64,000 nt of DNA from UTCHB3 sp008363265. GTDB lineage: Bacteria; Bacteroidota; Ignavibacteria; Ignavibacteriales; Ignavibacteriaceae. Positions 26,924-34,971 of this stretch are shown here, piece by piece. Below the pieces are notes generated by a model, which was given only the letters and a program-made list of their open reading frames with translations, was not told the DNA's origin and made no database searches. The first letter of the stretch is position 1. Each line of letters opens with the position of its first letter. The DNA lies in contig BTUW01000003.1 in the NCBI GenBank assembly GCA_045863055.1, forward strand, positions 62,001 through 126,000. The letters run 5' to 3'. A program made the translations under genes and the position numbers.

Positions 26924-27262
26924 TTATGCGTTTTCGGTTTCCTGCTCTGCTGCGGGTTTTTCCTTTACGCTTTTCATTAATTTTTCGGCATCAGCCTTGA
27001 TCTCTTCCGCCTTTTTCTTGGCATCGTCGATCATCTGCTGACCTTTCTTCTTGCCTTCATTCAGCACTTCCTGTGCTTTTTCTTTGGCCTTGCTAAGCTG
27101 ATTCTCAGCTTCTTTCTTGTATTCGTCCGCCTTGTCCTGTATATCCTTGCGGAGTTCTTTGCCGCTCTTCGGTGCAAAGAGCAGAGCCAGAGAGGCGCCT
27201 ACTAAACCTCCTGCCAGCAGGCCAATGAGTAATCCTTTACTAAGATCTCTGTCGCTCGACAT
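26924..27262 (-). CDS. YtxH-domain protein
   Basis: 112 aa from ATG 27262, which has GGAGG six bases upstream; a TTG four codons earlier overlaps that ribosome site and is less likely. YtxH signature: LLIGLLAGGLVGASLALLFAPKSGKELR, a Gly/Ala-rich membrane helix followed by the conserved 'APKSGKELR'. The rest is a highly charged Lys/Glu/Ala helix (about residues 45-105) rich in KKKAEEIK-type repeats. First gene of a YtxH-DUF948-EF-G-like unit. The molecular function is unknown in the family; stress induction is reported for homologues. Confidence 0.85.
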   Translation of the reverse strand: MSSDRDLSKGLLIGLLAGGLVGASLALLFAPKSGKELRKDIQDKADEYKKEAENQLSKAKEKAQEVLNEGKKKGQQMIDDAKKKAEEIKADAEKLMKSVKEKPAAEQETENA

Positions 27263-27294
27263 AGCTTCCTCCAATTTTGTTTAAGGGTTTACAA

Positions 27295-27344
27295 CAAATT
27301 TATATCTGCCATATAATATACTTCCATTTTGAAATAAAATCAAA
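27295..27344 (-). promoter_or_regulatory. Candidate promoter of the YtxH-DUF948-EF-G-like unit
   Basis: On the minus strand TTTG (27344-27341), a 20-base spacer and TATATTAT (27320-27313) form one possible promoter; a perfect -7 octamer TAAATTTG at 27302-27295 without a spaced TTG is the alternative. Either lies 30-55 bases before ATG 27262. Confidence 0.35.
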
Positions 27345-27420
27345 GGCTATCCGTTGTCTTACTTTAAAATAAAAATATATAATACTGTCTAAAATAATAG
27401 TTCATGAGTTCACATCAAAT

Positions 27421-27446
27421 AAAAAAAGGAGGCCAATGCCTCCTTT
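27421..27446 (-). terminator. Rho-independent terminator downstream of icd
   Basis: 9-bp stem AAAGGAGGC / GCCTCCTTT with a 4-base loop; on the minus strand it is followed by T residues (the A-run 27421-27427). It lies about 75 bases after the icd stop and before the YtxH promoter. The remaining spacer up to 27520 holds a heptamer repeat and nothing else I can name. Confidence 0.85.
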
Positions 27447-27488
27447 ATTAAAAAAAATGTCGGATAAGTGAATTGTTGATATCAGCTA

Positions 27489-27523
27489 CTGATCACTGAT
27501 CACTAATCACTGATCACTGATTA
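27489..27523. repeat. Five tandem heptamers at the 3' end of icd
   Basis: Consecutive units CTGATCA, CTGATCA, CTAATCA, CTGATCA, CTGATTA. The last unit contains the icd stop codon (TAA on the minus strand), so the array starts exactly at the end of the gene and extends into the spacer. The core TGATCA is palindromic, so the array can also fold on itself. Confidence 0.9.
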
Positions 27524-28771
27524 CATGTTTTTCACTATCTCTTTCGCGAATTCACTGGTCTTCACTTCTTTCGCGCCATCCATAAGTCTCGCGAAATCGT
27601 AGGTAACCACCTTGCTGGAGATGGTTTTCTGAAGTGCAGACTCGATCATACGGGCCACTTCGGTCCAACCGATATAGTCGAACATCATCACGCCGGAAAG
27701 AATAACTGAACCGGGGTTGATCTTATCGAGGTTGGCATATTTTGGAGCAGTACCGTGTGTTGCTTCAAACAGACCGATCTCATAGCTCATGTTTGCGCCG
27801 GGCGCGATACCGAGACCGCCAACCTGCGCGGCAGCAGCATCGGAGAGATAGTCGCCGTTAAGGTTAGGTGTGGCCACCACATCGTATTCATCCGGCCGGA
27901 GAAGTATCTGCTGGAACATGCTGTCTGCGATCCTGTCTTTGATGAGAATCTTGCCTTCAGGCACCTTACCACCATGATTCGCCCAAACCTCATCTTCAGA
28001 GACGGTGATATGGCCGAATTCTTCTTTCGCCAGTTCATATCCCCACTCTTTGAATGAGCCCTCAGTGAACTTCATGATGTTGCCTTTGTGAACAAGAGTA
28101 ACGCTCTTGCGGTTGTGGGCAATCGCATACTCGATAGCTTTTTTGATAACGCGTTTTGAACCGAAAGCAGACATCGGTTTTACGCCGATACCTGATGACT
28201 GACGGATGTTTTTTCCGAACTTGGTGTTGATGAGCTCGATTATTTCATTGGCTTCCGCGGAACCGGCTTTGAACTCGACACCTGCGTAAACATCTTCTGT
28301 GTTCTCTCTGAAGAGTACGATGTCGAGTTTCTCGGGTGTTTTAACGGGACTTGGTGTTCCTGTGTAGTACTTTACCGGACGAACGCACGCGAAAAGATCG
28401 AGTCTCTGACGAAGTGTCACGTTCAGACTTCTGATTCCACCGCCAACCGGTGTGGTCAATGGTCCTTTGATCGCGACAAGATACTCTTCGATCGCCTGAA
28501 GTGTCTCCTCGGGAAGCCATTCATTCTCACCATAAACTTGGAGTGATTTCTCACCGGCGAAGATTTCAGCCCAGGCAACTTTCTTCTTGCCGCCGTAAGC
28601 TTTTTCGACCGCGGCATCAAATACATGCTGTGAAGCTTTCCAGATATCGGGACCTGTGCCGTCACCTTCTATAAAGAGCAGAACCGGCTGGTCGGGAACA
28701 ACAAGTTTTCCCTCTTTCACCGTTATTTTTTCACCGAATGCGGGAACTTTAACATGTTTGTAGTCTCCCAT
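27521..28771 (-). CDS. icd: NADP-type isocitrate dehydrogenase
   Basis: 416 aa, the length of E. coli-type Icd. Oxidatively decarboxylates isocitrate to 2-oxoglutarate in the TCA cycle. Seen: FIEGDGTGPDIW near residue 33, KGPLTTPVGGGIRSLNVTLRQ with the substrate Ser and Arg residues, FRENTEDVYAG, VTLVHKGNIMKFTEG with the catalytic Lys, ATPNLNGDYLSDAAAAQVGGLG with the metal Asp, and FEATHGTAPKYA in the coenzyme region, whose context suits NADP. It starts one base into the upstream UPF0104 gene and ends in tandem heptamers. Confidence 0.95.
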   Translation of the reverse strand: MGDYKHVKVPAFGEKITVKEGKLVVPDQPVLLFIEGDGTGPDIWKASQHVFDAAVEKAYGGKKKVAWAEIFAGEKSLQVYGENEWLPEETLQAIEEYLVAIKGPLTTPVGGGIRSLNVTLRQRLDLFACVRPVKYYTGTPSPVKTPEKLDIVLFRENTEDVYAGVEFKAGSAEANEIIELINTKFGKNIRQSSGIGVKPMSAFGSKRVIKKAIEYAIAHNRKSVTLVHKGNIMKFTEGSFKEWGYELAKEEFGHITVSEDEVWANHGGKVPEGKILIKDRIADSMFQQILLRPDEYDVVATPNLNGDYLSDAAAAQVGGLGIAPGANMSYEIGLFEATHGTAPKYANLDKINPGSVILSGVMMFDYIGWTEVARMIESALQKTISSKVVTYDFARLMDGAKEVKTSEFAKEIVKNM

Positions 28772-29739
28772 TAGTTGACCTCCTTTTCATTAAGTTTGTT
28801 TAGATCTATAATTCCTGAGCGCCTCTGAAAAAGCGCGAATGCCACGAGACCAACCAGAACAGCGAACCAAAGTGTCGCCACGCGGATCAGGATAGTGGAT
28901 GAAACGGCAACAGCCTCAGACTGCCCCAAAGACCTGATGAACAGGGTAAAAAGGGCATCCGCGGCGCCAAGTCCACCGGGCAGGAACGAAAGAGCACCTG
29001 CAACCGTGGCAAATGAGTAGAAAAATGAGCTTCTGAAGAGTGAAATGTCAACAGAAAAATCTTTCAATATCAAAAAATAAGCATAACACTCGAAAAACCA
29101 CGAGACAAGACTAAGAATCGTCATTAAAAAGATCGGCTTCGGCTTGAGGAGCGTATATGCACTCTCGTACAACTCTGTAATGTGCGGAATGGATCTCTTC
29201 AGGAAATTGATCCGGGAGAGAATTCCGATGGTCTTAAGGGCTATTCCTCTGTGCGAGATCACAAAGATCATCACGACAAATCCGAAGATCGCCCCTACCG
29301 CGAAAACCCTTCCGTAGTTAAAACTGTAGGCTCCGGCAAGTGCGATCAGCATCAGGGCTGTCATGTCAGTAACCCTTTCTGCGAATACAACCGGTGCTGT
29401 ACGGGCCACAGGCACTCCATACCGCTCCTTCAAAAGGAACGATTTCAGCACCTCCCCCATTTTTCCCGGGGTGACACTCAGGACAAAACCGCTTAGAAAT
29501 ATCAGGAAAGATTCACCTGCTCCAATTCGAACATCTATCAGGCCGAGATAGTAGTGCCACTTAAGAAAGCGGAAAACATAGTTTGAAAAAACCAGCAGCA
29601 GTATTACAGGTACAAGCCAAAGGCTGAACCCAGCGAGGGCTTGTGCGACCTTGTCGAGATCGGCATATATGGAAAAACCAAGATAAATGACAACAGAAGC
29701 GACAATCGACCAGATTATCTTCTGTTTGAAATTTTTCAA
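28771..29739 (-). CDS. UPF0104 / lysylphosphatidylglycerol synthase TM-region protein
   Basis: 322 aa, about eight membrane helices, no signal peptide. Signature of the COG0392/UPF0104 family (the flippase half of MprF without the synthase half): FVLSVTPGKMGEVLKSFLL, VFAERVTDM, and GALSFLPGGLGAADALFTLF. Members are thought to move lipids across the inner membrane or to be glycolipid-related; the substrate here is unknown. It overlaps maf by 4 bases and icd by 1 base, so it is in the middle of a leftward operon Fn3-like, SpoIID, maf, UPF0104, icd. Confidence 0.88.
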   Translation of the reverse strand: MKNFKQKIIWSIVASVVIYLGFSIYADLDKVAQALAGFSLWLVPVILLLVFSNYVFRFLKWHYYLGLIDVRIGAGESFLIFLSGFVLSVTPGKMGEVLKSFLLKERYGVPVARTAPVVFAERVTDMTALMLIALAGAYSFNYGRVFAVGAIFGFVVMIFVISHRGIALKTIGILSRINFLKRSIPHITELYESAYTLLKPKPIFLMTILSLVSWFFECYAYFLILKDFSVDISLFRSSFFYSFATVAGALSFLPGGLGAADALFTLFIRSLGQSEAVAVSSTILIRVATLWFAVLVGLVAFALFQRRSGIIDLNKLNEKEVN

Positions 29740-30314
29740 CTCAAAACTTTCTTTAATGCTTTATATACAGCATTTGTCGGAAGACCCATCACATTGTAGT
29801 AGCATCCGGTTATACTCTCCATAAAGATCGAACCGTATCCATCCTGAACGCCGTAACCGCCAGCTTTGTCATATGGGCTCCCGGTCGCGATATAGCCGTC
29901 AATTTCGTCTTTCGTTAAATGTGTGAACCTGACTTTGGTTTTGGCCTCTGAGTCGATCCTTCTGCCGGTTTCAGTATTGACCACAGAAAATCCTGTTACA
30001 ACCGTGTGCTCATTTCCACTAAGCATCCCAAGCATTTTTCGTGCCTCAGCCTCATCCGCGGGTTTGTTGAGTATGTGACCGCCGAGTACTACGATGGTAT
30101 CAGCAGTTACGATGATTCCCTCGATCCCGCGGGAAATGGCATCATCCATTTTTCTTTTTGCCAAAACCAGTGCAACATCCTCTTCAGGTATCGAAGGATC
30201 AAAAGATTCATCCGTATCAAGCGAGACTGTCTCCAGTTCGCGCACGAGCTGCCCCATAAGGAAGTGTCGCCTCGGTGAACGGGAGGCCAGTGTGACTTTG
30301 ATATCAATTATCAT
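29736..30314 (-). CDS. maf: Maf-family nucleotide pyrophosphatase
   Basis: 192 aa, typical. Maf proteins hydrolyse non-canonical or modified dTTP/UTP/CTP to monophosphates and influence septum formation in some bacteria. Seen: the phosphate-loop LASRSPRRHFLMGQL at the N-terminus, LAKRKMDDAI, ADTIVVLGGHIL with the catalytic Asp, NKPADEAEARKMLGMLSG, and SPYDKAGGYGVQ, in which the conserved Asp-Lys-Ala-Gly block is intact. The first residues overlap the SpoIID stop by 11 bases. The nucleotide preference cannot be read with certainty. Confidence 0.93.
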   Translation of the reverse strand: MIIDIKVTLASRSPRRHFLMGQLVRELETVSLDTDESFDPSIPEEDVALVLAKRKMDDAISRGIEGIIVTADTIVVLGGHILNKPADEAEARKMLGMLSGNEHTVVTGFSVVNTETGRRIDSEAKTKVRFTHLTKDEIDGYIATGSPYDKAGGYGVQDGYGSIFMESITGCYYNVMGLPTNAVYKALKKVLS

Positions 30315-31569
30315 AAGCTTGCGTCAGTTGTGTCTCAGGGAAGTAGTGCGAAAGGATCTCATGAAATGGTACTTCATCCCTGCTGAGATTCAGTGCCCCC
30401 CACTGGCACATCCCCACTCCGTGGCCATTGCCTTTGCCGGTGAGATTGATCTTATTGAGAATGCCGTCTTTCCTGATCAGTTCGATCTCAAAATTTGAAC
30501 TCCGGAGGATTGAATTGTCCTTCTTGCTCTTTATAACATCCCTGATCTTGCTACCGGGAATGACAAGGGGCTTCTCACCCATCAGATTCACAATCAATGA
30601 CTTTGCCCTGCCTGACGGATGACGGTCTTTTATTTCAAGGCTTTCCAGCGCAAAATTGGTGGAACTGATCAGTTTTGCAGCCGAGAGGTATCTGACTATT
30701 TCGAAAGGTGTGTAAGATTCAGACCATCTGAAAGAAGGTGAACGCTCACAATAGGGAGGGTCGCCATCCTTCACACCTTTTAGGTATGGAACATTAACCG
30801 GACCAAACACATTTGCGATATCCTCGGTATGGCCTCCGCAGTTTGCGGAATAGAAGACAAGAGCCGGTTTCCCCTTGTAAGTTATAATCAATCCGAGTGT
30901 CTCGATCACAGACTTACTGTCGATTCCTGTCTCAACATCCATACCGCCATAGGCCTGATCTTTAACACCATCTGTTACATCGTAAAATGCCCTTTTCTCA
31001 TACATTCTGTTGATGGCAAAGGTTCTGGCTGTAACCGCGGCGCATTTAAGTGCCTCGTAAAAATGGTTGTCCTTCAGTCCGATCTCAAGCGGAACGACAC
31101 CCAAGAGGTAATCCTCGAGATCAAGGTAGTTTATCACAAGTATTTTTGAGTTTTGAGCAGTGAACCAGAGCTCGCCACGATAACTCTTTTTCTTGAAATT
31201 CAGATATTCTTCCCTAAGCCCGGGTTTCAACTTGACAACCTTCCCGGAGAAATCACCTTTAGATGTGGAAACAGTGACCACACCTTTGGAGACTGAGACT
31301 GATATCTCCTCATCTTCCTCGAGTGGTGTTCCCGGCTGATCACCTTCGGAGATAACAGACTTAATGTCTACTTCATAACTGAAGGGTTTTATCTCTTCAT
31401 CAAGAAGAACTCTGATATTCTGCCTTAAAGTGTTGTTTGAAGCTGTCCGTGTACCGGGATCATTGCCGTGAATGCTCCTGACGGTTGACGCGCACGAAGA
31501 GAATGAAAAAAGGAAAACAATAAGGGGGACTAGAACTCTGGAATTGTGGAGGAGGTCGGAAGAAAACAC
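30304..31569 (-). CDS. SpoIID/LytB-domain protein, probable lipoprotein
   Basis: 421 aa. N-terminal hydrophobic segment ending FSFSSC at Cys27 looks like a lipobox, so envelope anchoring is likely. The SpoIID domain spans about residues 130-400: LEDYLLGVVPLEIG, CAAVTARTFAINRMY, SANCGGHTEDIANVFG, and the terminal GNGHGVGMCQWGALNLS. The family contains lytic transglycosylases that cut peptidoglycan glycan strands lacking stem peptides, first known in sporulation but widespread in non-sporulating phyla. It is in operon with maf (overlap) and 5 bases from a small Fn3-like gene. The family is firm; the enzymatic activity of this member is inferred. Confidence 0.9.
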   Translation of the reverse strand: MFSSDLLHNSRVLVPLIVFLFSFSSCASTVRSIHGNDPGTRTASNNTLRQNIRVLLDEEIKPFSYEVDIKSVISEGDQPGTPLEEDEEISVSVSKGVVTVSTSKGDFSGKVVKLKPGLREEYLNFKKKSYRGELWFTAQNSKILVINYLDLEDYLLGVVPLEIGLKDNHFYEALKCAAVTARTFAINRMYEKRAFYDVTDGVKDQAYGGMDVETGIDSKSVIETLGLIITYKGKPALVFYSANCGGHTEDIANVFGPVNVPYLKGVKDGDPPYCERSPSFRWSESYTPFEIVRYLSAAKLISSTNFALESLEIKDRHPSGRAKSLIVNLMGEKPLVIPGSKIRDVIKSKKDNSILRSSNFEIELIRKDGILNKINLTGKGNGHGVGMCQWGALNLSRDEVPFHEILSHYFPETQLTQAYDN

Positions 31570-31574
31570 TAATA

Positions 31575-31970
31575 TTAGCGGAACATTGCCTTTATGCTGC
31601 CCCAGGTCTTTTTGAAACCTGAAACTGAATGACTGACAGAAACTTCCCTTGAGTAGGAGGATGAATTATCCCTGTCGTTTATTCTTAAACGGTAGATATA
31701 GATCACGTCTGTTGTCTTGTATGCACCTTCATCAAAGAAGAGGTAATACGAATTGTTACCTTTTGGTGAAACGCGGGACACTTCTGTAAACGGGGTGTTG
31801 TGGGTCCTCCGTTCGATCACGAACTCACGAAGATTATTCTCTGAGGTGGTTTTCCACTCAACCTTTACCTTGCCGTCTTCACTTTTAGCATGAAAAAAGT
31901 CAAGGAAAGCCCCGGCTATAACGGAGCCGGCGGCAATAATCAGTGTGAGAAAAACTACTTTTACTTTCAT
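31575..31970 (-). CDS. Small secreted Fn3-like protein
   Basis: 131 aa. Signal peptide 1-20 (VVFLTLIIAAGSVIAGA). The mature part has the fibronectin type III-like pattern common in proteins of this phylum: VKVEWKTTSENNLREFVIERR, then an FTEVSRV strand and VIYIYRLRINDRDNSS..SREVSV. There is no sorting domain. First gene of the SpoIID-maf-UPF0104-icd run, 5 bases before SpoIID. It could be a binding partner of the SpoIID protein, but only position supports that. Confidence 0.7.
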   Translation of the reverse strand: MKVKVVFLTLIIAAGSVIAGAFLDFFHAKSEDGKVKVEWKTTSENNLREFVIERRTHNTPFTEVSRVSPKGNNSYYLFFDEGAYKTTDVIYIYRLRINDRDNSSSYSREVSVSHSVSGFKKTWGSIKAMFR

Positions 31971-32044
31971 ATGCGCAATATAACCTGATCAGTCGAAAAA
32001 TCAAAGAGAAAAATGAATATTTTTTACCACTGTGATGCCTGTCA

Positions 32045-33004
32045 TCAGTAGATCATGTCCTCTTCTATGTTTTCCAGTAACCTTAAATAACTTTCATATC
32101 TGTCGACGGAAACTTCCTCATTTTCAACAGCTTCGATCACCGCGCAACCCGGCTCATGCTGGTGAGTACAGGGTTTATACTTGCAATCCTGAAGGTGGTC
32201 TGCAAGATCAACAAAATAATGAGCGAGATCCTCTTTCCTGATACCGAATGGTGCGATCTCTCTGATCCCGGGAGTATCCACTAAAAAAGTGGTACTGTCT
32301 ATCCTGTTCATGTTAACAATAACCGTGGTGTGCTTCCCTTTTTGGGAATACAGACTGACACCTCCGGTTGCAAGATCGAGATCCGGGAAGAGCGCGTTCA
32401 GTATCGATGACTTCCCGACACCCGAATGTCCCCAGAACATCGATTTCTTTCCCATTACTTCATTCCTGAGATCCCCGATCCCTGTTCCTTCGGTGGCTGA
32501 AACCATAAACACCTGATAGCCAAGGCCGGTGTAAAGTTCCTCCCAAAGTTCCTGCTCCTCAGGTATTTCAACGAGATCGGTCTTGTTAAACACAAGAACG
32601 GGCTGAATATTTGAACTTTCAGCTATCACGAGAAAACGGTCGATCACACGGTTGTTAAAAGGTGGTGTACCGAATGAACCAACAATAAAAAGCCTGTCAA
32701 TATTAGAAGCAATTACCTGCTCAAGTCTCTCACCCCTCGCTGAGGCACCCTTTATCCTTGGGGCTTTGCGCGAAATAAAGTTCTTTCTCGGGTGTACTGC
32801 ATGAATCACACCTTCACCACCATCGATGAGATCGAAATCAACCGTATCACCTACGACAGCGATGTCAGTGTTGAACATCTTTCCCCTTTTCAGCCGCAGG
32901 TCGTGCTTAAACTTGCCCCTGAGGACGCACCGGATAACCGAATCATCATCCTCGCGGAGAACCCAGTGACTTTGGCCTTCAATCCTAATCAGCAGTCCTG
33001 TGAT
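32045..33004 (-). CDS. rsgA: Ribosome small-subunit-dependent GTPase RsgA, probable ATC start
   Basis: 319 aa from codon 33004-33002. RsgA is a circularly permuted GTPase that checks 30S subunit maturation. Seen: OB domain (ITGLLIRIEGQSHWVL, RCVLRGKFKHDLRLKRGK), permuted G4 NKTDLVE before G1 WGHSGVGKSSIL, G3 DTPGIREI, and the zinc site CKYKPCTHQHEPGC. The first in-frame ATG (32878) would delete the first 42 residues, which hold most of the OB fold. Upstream of that there is no ATG, GTG or TTG back to the in-frame stop at 33015; the only position with good AGGAG spacing (7 bases) is an ATC that also aligns with the family's usual start. It follows the barrel gene by 12 bases. Confidence 0.9.
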   Translation of the reverse strand: MTGLLIRIEGQSHWVLREDDDSVIRCVLRGKFKHDLRLKRGKMFNTDIAVVGDTVDFDLIDGGEGVIHAVHPRKNFISRKAPRIKGASARGERLEQVIASNIDRLFIVGSFGTPPFNNRVIDRFLVIAESSNIQPVLVFNKTDLVEIPEEQELWEELYTGLGYQVFMVSATEGTGIGDLRNEVMGKKSMFWGHSGVGKSSILNALFPDLDLATGGVSLYSQKGKHTTVIVNMNRIDSTTFLVDTPGIREIAPFGIRKEDLAHYFVDLADHLQDCKYKPCTHQHEPGCAVIEAVENEEVSVDRYESYLRLLENIEEDMIY

Positions 33005-33016
33005 GGCGGCACTCCT

Positions 33017-34432
33017 TTAGAACCTGAATGAAACACCGAAAACGGCACTGTTGTATTTGATATCCTGAAAGGTCCGCGATTGGTTGAAACCGTAGTTATC
33101 ACCGAAATCTTTCCACCATCCAAACATGTAAGCAACATCGAAGGATAATTCACCATCGATGAGATATCCCAAACCGAAGGTCATGAACTTCCTGTCGTAT
33201 TCTGCCGGATCATCCTTGTAAGGTGATTTTTGGATGAAATAACCCGCCCTGAGCCTCATGTCGATAAAAGGAAAAGTGTATTCCGCTCCCAAATTGTAAT
33301 TGAGCACAGAACGCAGCGTGTTCGATATTTCACGGTTCAGATCACTCGTAAAAACATTTCCGAGGCCTGAGATATCCTTAAAACTCGAATTTGTGTAGTC
33401 AACAAATGTCCCCTGCGCAGAAATGATCAACCCGCGGACATTGAACGCGACACCTCCGGTGAATTTGAACGGTGTTTTGATCTCATACTCCACATCACTT
33501 CTATAGTTGGCAGGATCAAGCTCTACCACTCTCCCCGTTCCCCACGTTGAAGAAGCTTCAACCTGGTATTTTTCCTTTATAGTATACGACTTTGGAAGTT
33601 CAACCGTCATGCCTACACGGGCTATGTTCTGCACCTGATAAAGCATTCCGATCTTAATCTCGTAGTATCTTATGTCCCAGTCAAGTACGGTCTTGTAGTC
33701 AAACTTTTTGAATGTGGTGGTAAATGGATACCCGGGTGCGAGTTCAGAGCCGGAATAGGTTCCGTTTACGTCATTTTCCTGAATTGTAAAGTTGTTCTGA
33801 TACGATCCGCCACCAACAGCGATCGTGGCACCAAGGAAGAAATTCTTGTAAGCCTCATAGGCTCCCGAGAAATTCCAGACACCCGCAGAACCCGTTTGTG
33901 TTCTGGAGCCTGACTGGTCAAGCTTTCCGTTTATTTTGGTTACATACTTGTCATCGGTCAGATATAATTCGTAAGGAATATCAGAGTAACTGTTCAGATC
34001 CTGAATCATCGATGAGTTACCCCCATTGAATCCCTTGAAATCAAATTTGCCTGTGAAATCAAGATGAGATGTGTAAGAGGTACCCACTACAAGACTGCCT
34101 CTTAGAGTGGGAATCGGAAATACCAGAGTAAAATTATCAAGGTCTGCCCGTGAGCTCTCTGAGTTGAACTGGTTACCGAGAAAGGTGGTGTTGTTGCTAT
34201 TAACGCCGTACTTAAATCCACCTCCAAGCTCGAACCGTCGCATTAATGCGATTCCCGCAGGGTTGTAAGCCATTCCCAATCCATCATCGCTCATTGCGAC
34301 AAAGGCATTACCCATGCCTATGGCTCTCGCACCTGAACCAAAGCCGGGCATGGAAAGCCTGACCGCATCACCAACGGTCTGTGCGAATACAAATCCGGTT
34401 AGCAGCAGAAATATCAGAAATAACCGTCTCAT
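33017..34432 (-). CDS. OmpP1/PorV-like outer-membrane barrel protein
   Basis: 471 aa with signal peptide (1-17, ending VFAQ). The mature N-terminus has GARAIGMGNAFVAMSDDGLG and AYNPAGIAL, the hallmark of the FadL/OmpP1 and PorV-PorQ families in Bacteroidota; the rest is strand-rich and ends VSFRF, an aromatic C-terminus of a barrel. It could transport hydrophobic molecules or act as a T9SS-associated barrel. It overlaps the preceding lipoprotein gene by 4 bases (ATGA) and is followed 12 bases later by rsgA. Subfamily is uncertain. Confidence 0.85.
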   Translation of the reverse strand: MRRLFLIFLLLTGFVFAQTVGDAVRLSMPGFGSGARAIGMGNAFVAMSDDGLGMAYNPAGIALMRRFELGGGFKYGVNSNNTTFLGNQFNSESSRADLDNFTLVFPIPTLRGSLVVGTSYTSHLDFTGKFDFKGFNGGNSSMIQDLNSYSDIPYELYLTDDKYVTKINGKLDQSGSRTQTGSAGVWNFSGAYEAYKNFFLGATIAVGGGSYQNNFTIQENDVNGTYSGSELAPGYPFTTTFKKFDYKTVLDWDIRYYEIKIGMLYQVQNIARVGMTVELPKSYTIKEKYQVEASSTWGTGRVVELDPANYRSDVEYEIKTPFKFTGGVAFNVRGLIISAQGTFVDYTNSSFKDISGLGNVFTSDLNREISNTLRSVLNYNLGAEYTFPFIDMRLRAGYFIQKSPYKDDPAEYDRKFMTFGLGYLIDGELSFDVAYMFGWWKDFGDNYGFNQSRTFQDIKYNSAVFGVSFRF

Positions 34433-34959
34433 TTTCTTCCGCCCCCTGTACTGCTTCTGCCTGAGTTGTTTTTATTTTCATCGGAGCCACTGCTTCTGCT
34501 GCCGCTGTCGTTGCTCGAAGGCGATTTTGTTGCGGGTGCAGAAGTGGTGCTCGTGCCGGAAGATGAGTTTCCGGAACTGCCAGAACTCCCTCTTGTCGAG
34601 GATGTGCCTGACGTGCTGCCGGCACTGCTTCTTCCGCCATCGCGGTTACGCAGACTCTGCAGGTCTTTGTCACGTTTTCTGGTAACGACCACATCCTGCT
34701 CTTCGTTGTCACCGTAGCCACCCGCATTCACAGTAACCGGTGTAATGTTGTACCACCATGGGAGAGCGTGATAGCCGGTATAGCCTCCGTAAAATCTCTC
34801 TGAATAGAATGAGTATAGATTATCCTCATCCTGATAATCTTCTTCGAGCTCCTGGAGCTGGTTCTCACTGATAGGCTGCCCCATATCAACTATGGTGTAG
34901 CATCCCGTGAACCAAAGAAATGAAAAAGGTAAAATCAGATACATCAATAAATTTTTCAT
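34429..34959 (-). CDS. Low-complexity 'CYT' lipoprotein (smaller)
   Basis: 176 aa. Lipoprotein signal ending WFTGC with Cys20, then CYTIVDMGQ, an acidic stretch, an aromatic Tyr/Trp patch (FYGGYTGYHALPWWYN, residues ~58-73), and a Ser/Gly/Thr/Arg-rich tail from about residue 100 to the end that is nearly pure low complexity. The same plan (CYT, acidic, aromatic, Ser/Arg/Gly tail) occurs in the adjacent larger protein, so they look like paralogs. No enzyme motif is present. It sits 12 bases after the larger gene and overlaps the barrel gene by 4. A surface or envelope structural role is plausible but unproven. Confidence 0.7.
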   Translation of the reverse strand: MKNLLMYLILPFSFLWFTGCYTIVDMGQPISENQLQELEEDYQDEDNLYSFYSERFYGGYTGYHALPWWYNITPVTVNAGGYGDNEEQDVVVTRKRDKDLQSLRNRDGGRSSAGSTSGTSSTRGSSGSSGNSSSGTSTTSAPATKSPSSNDSGSRSSGSDENKNNSGRSSTGGGRK

Positions 34960-34971
34960 ATCACACCATTC

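Noticed and set aside
32045..32878. rsgA taken from the first ATG.
   Set aside because: This would remove 42 conserved residues of the OB domain; the frame clearly continues upstream in family-like sequence to the ATC.
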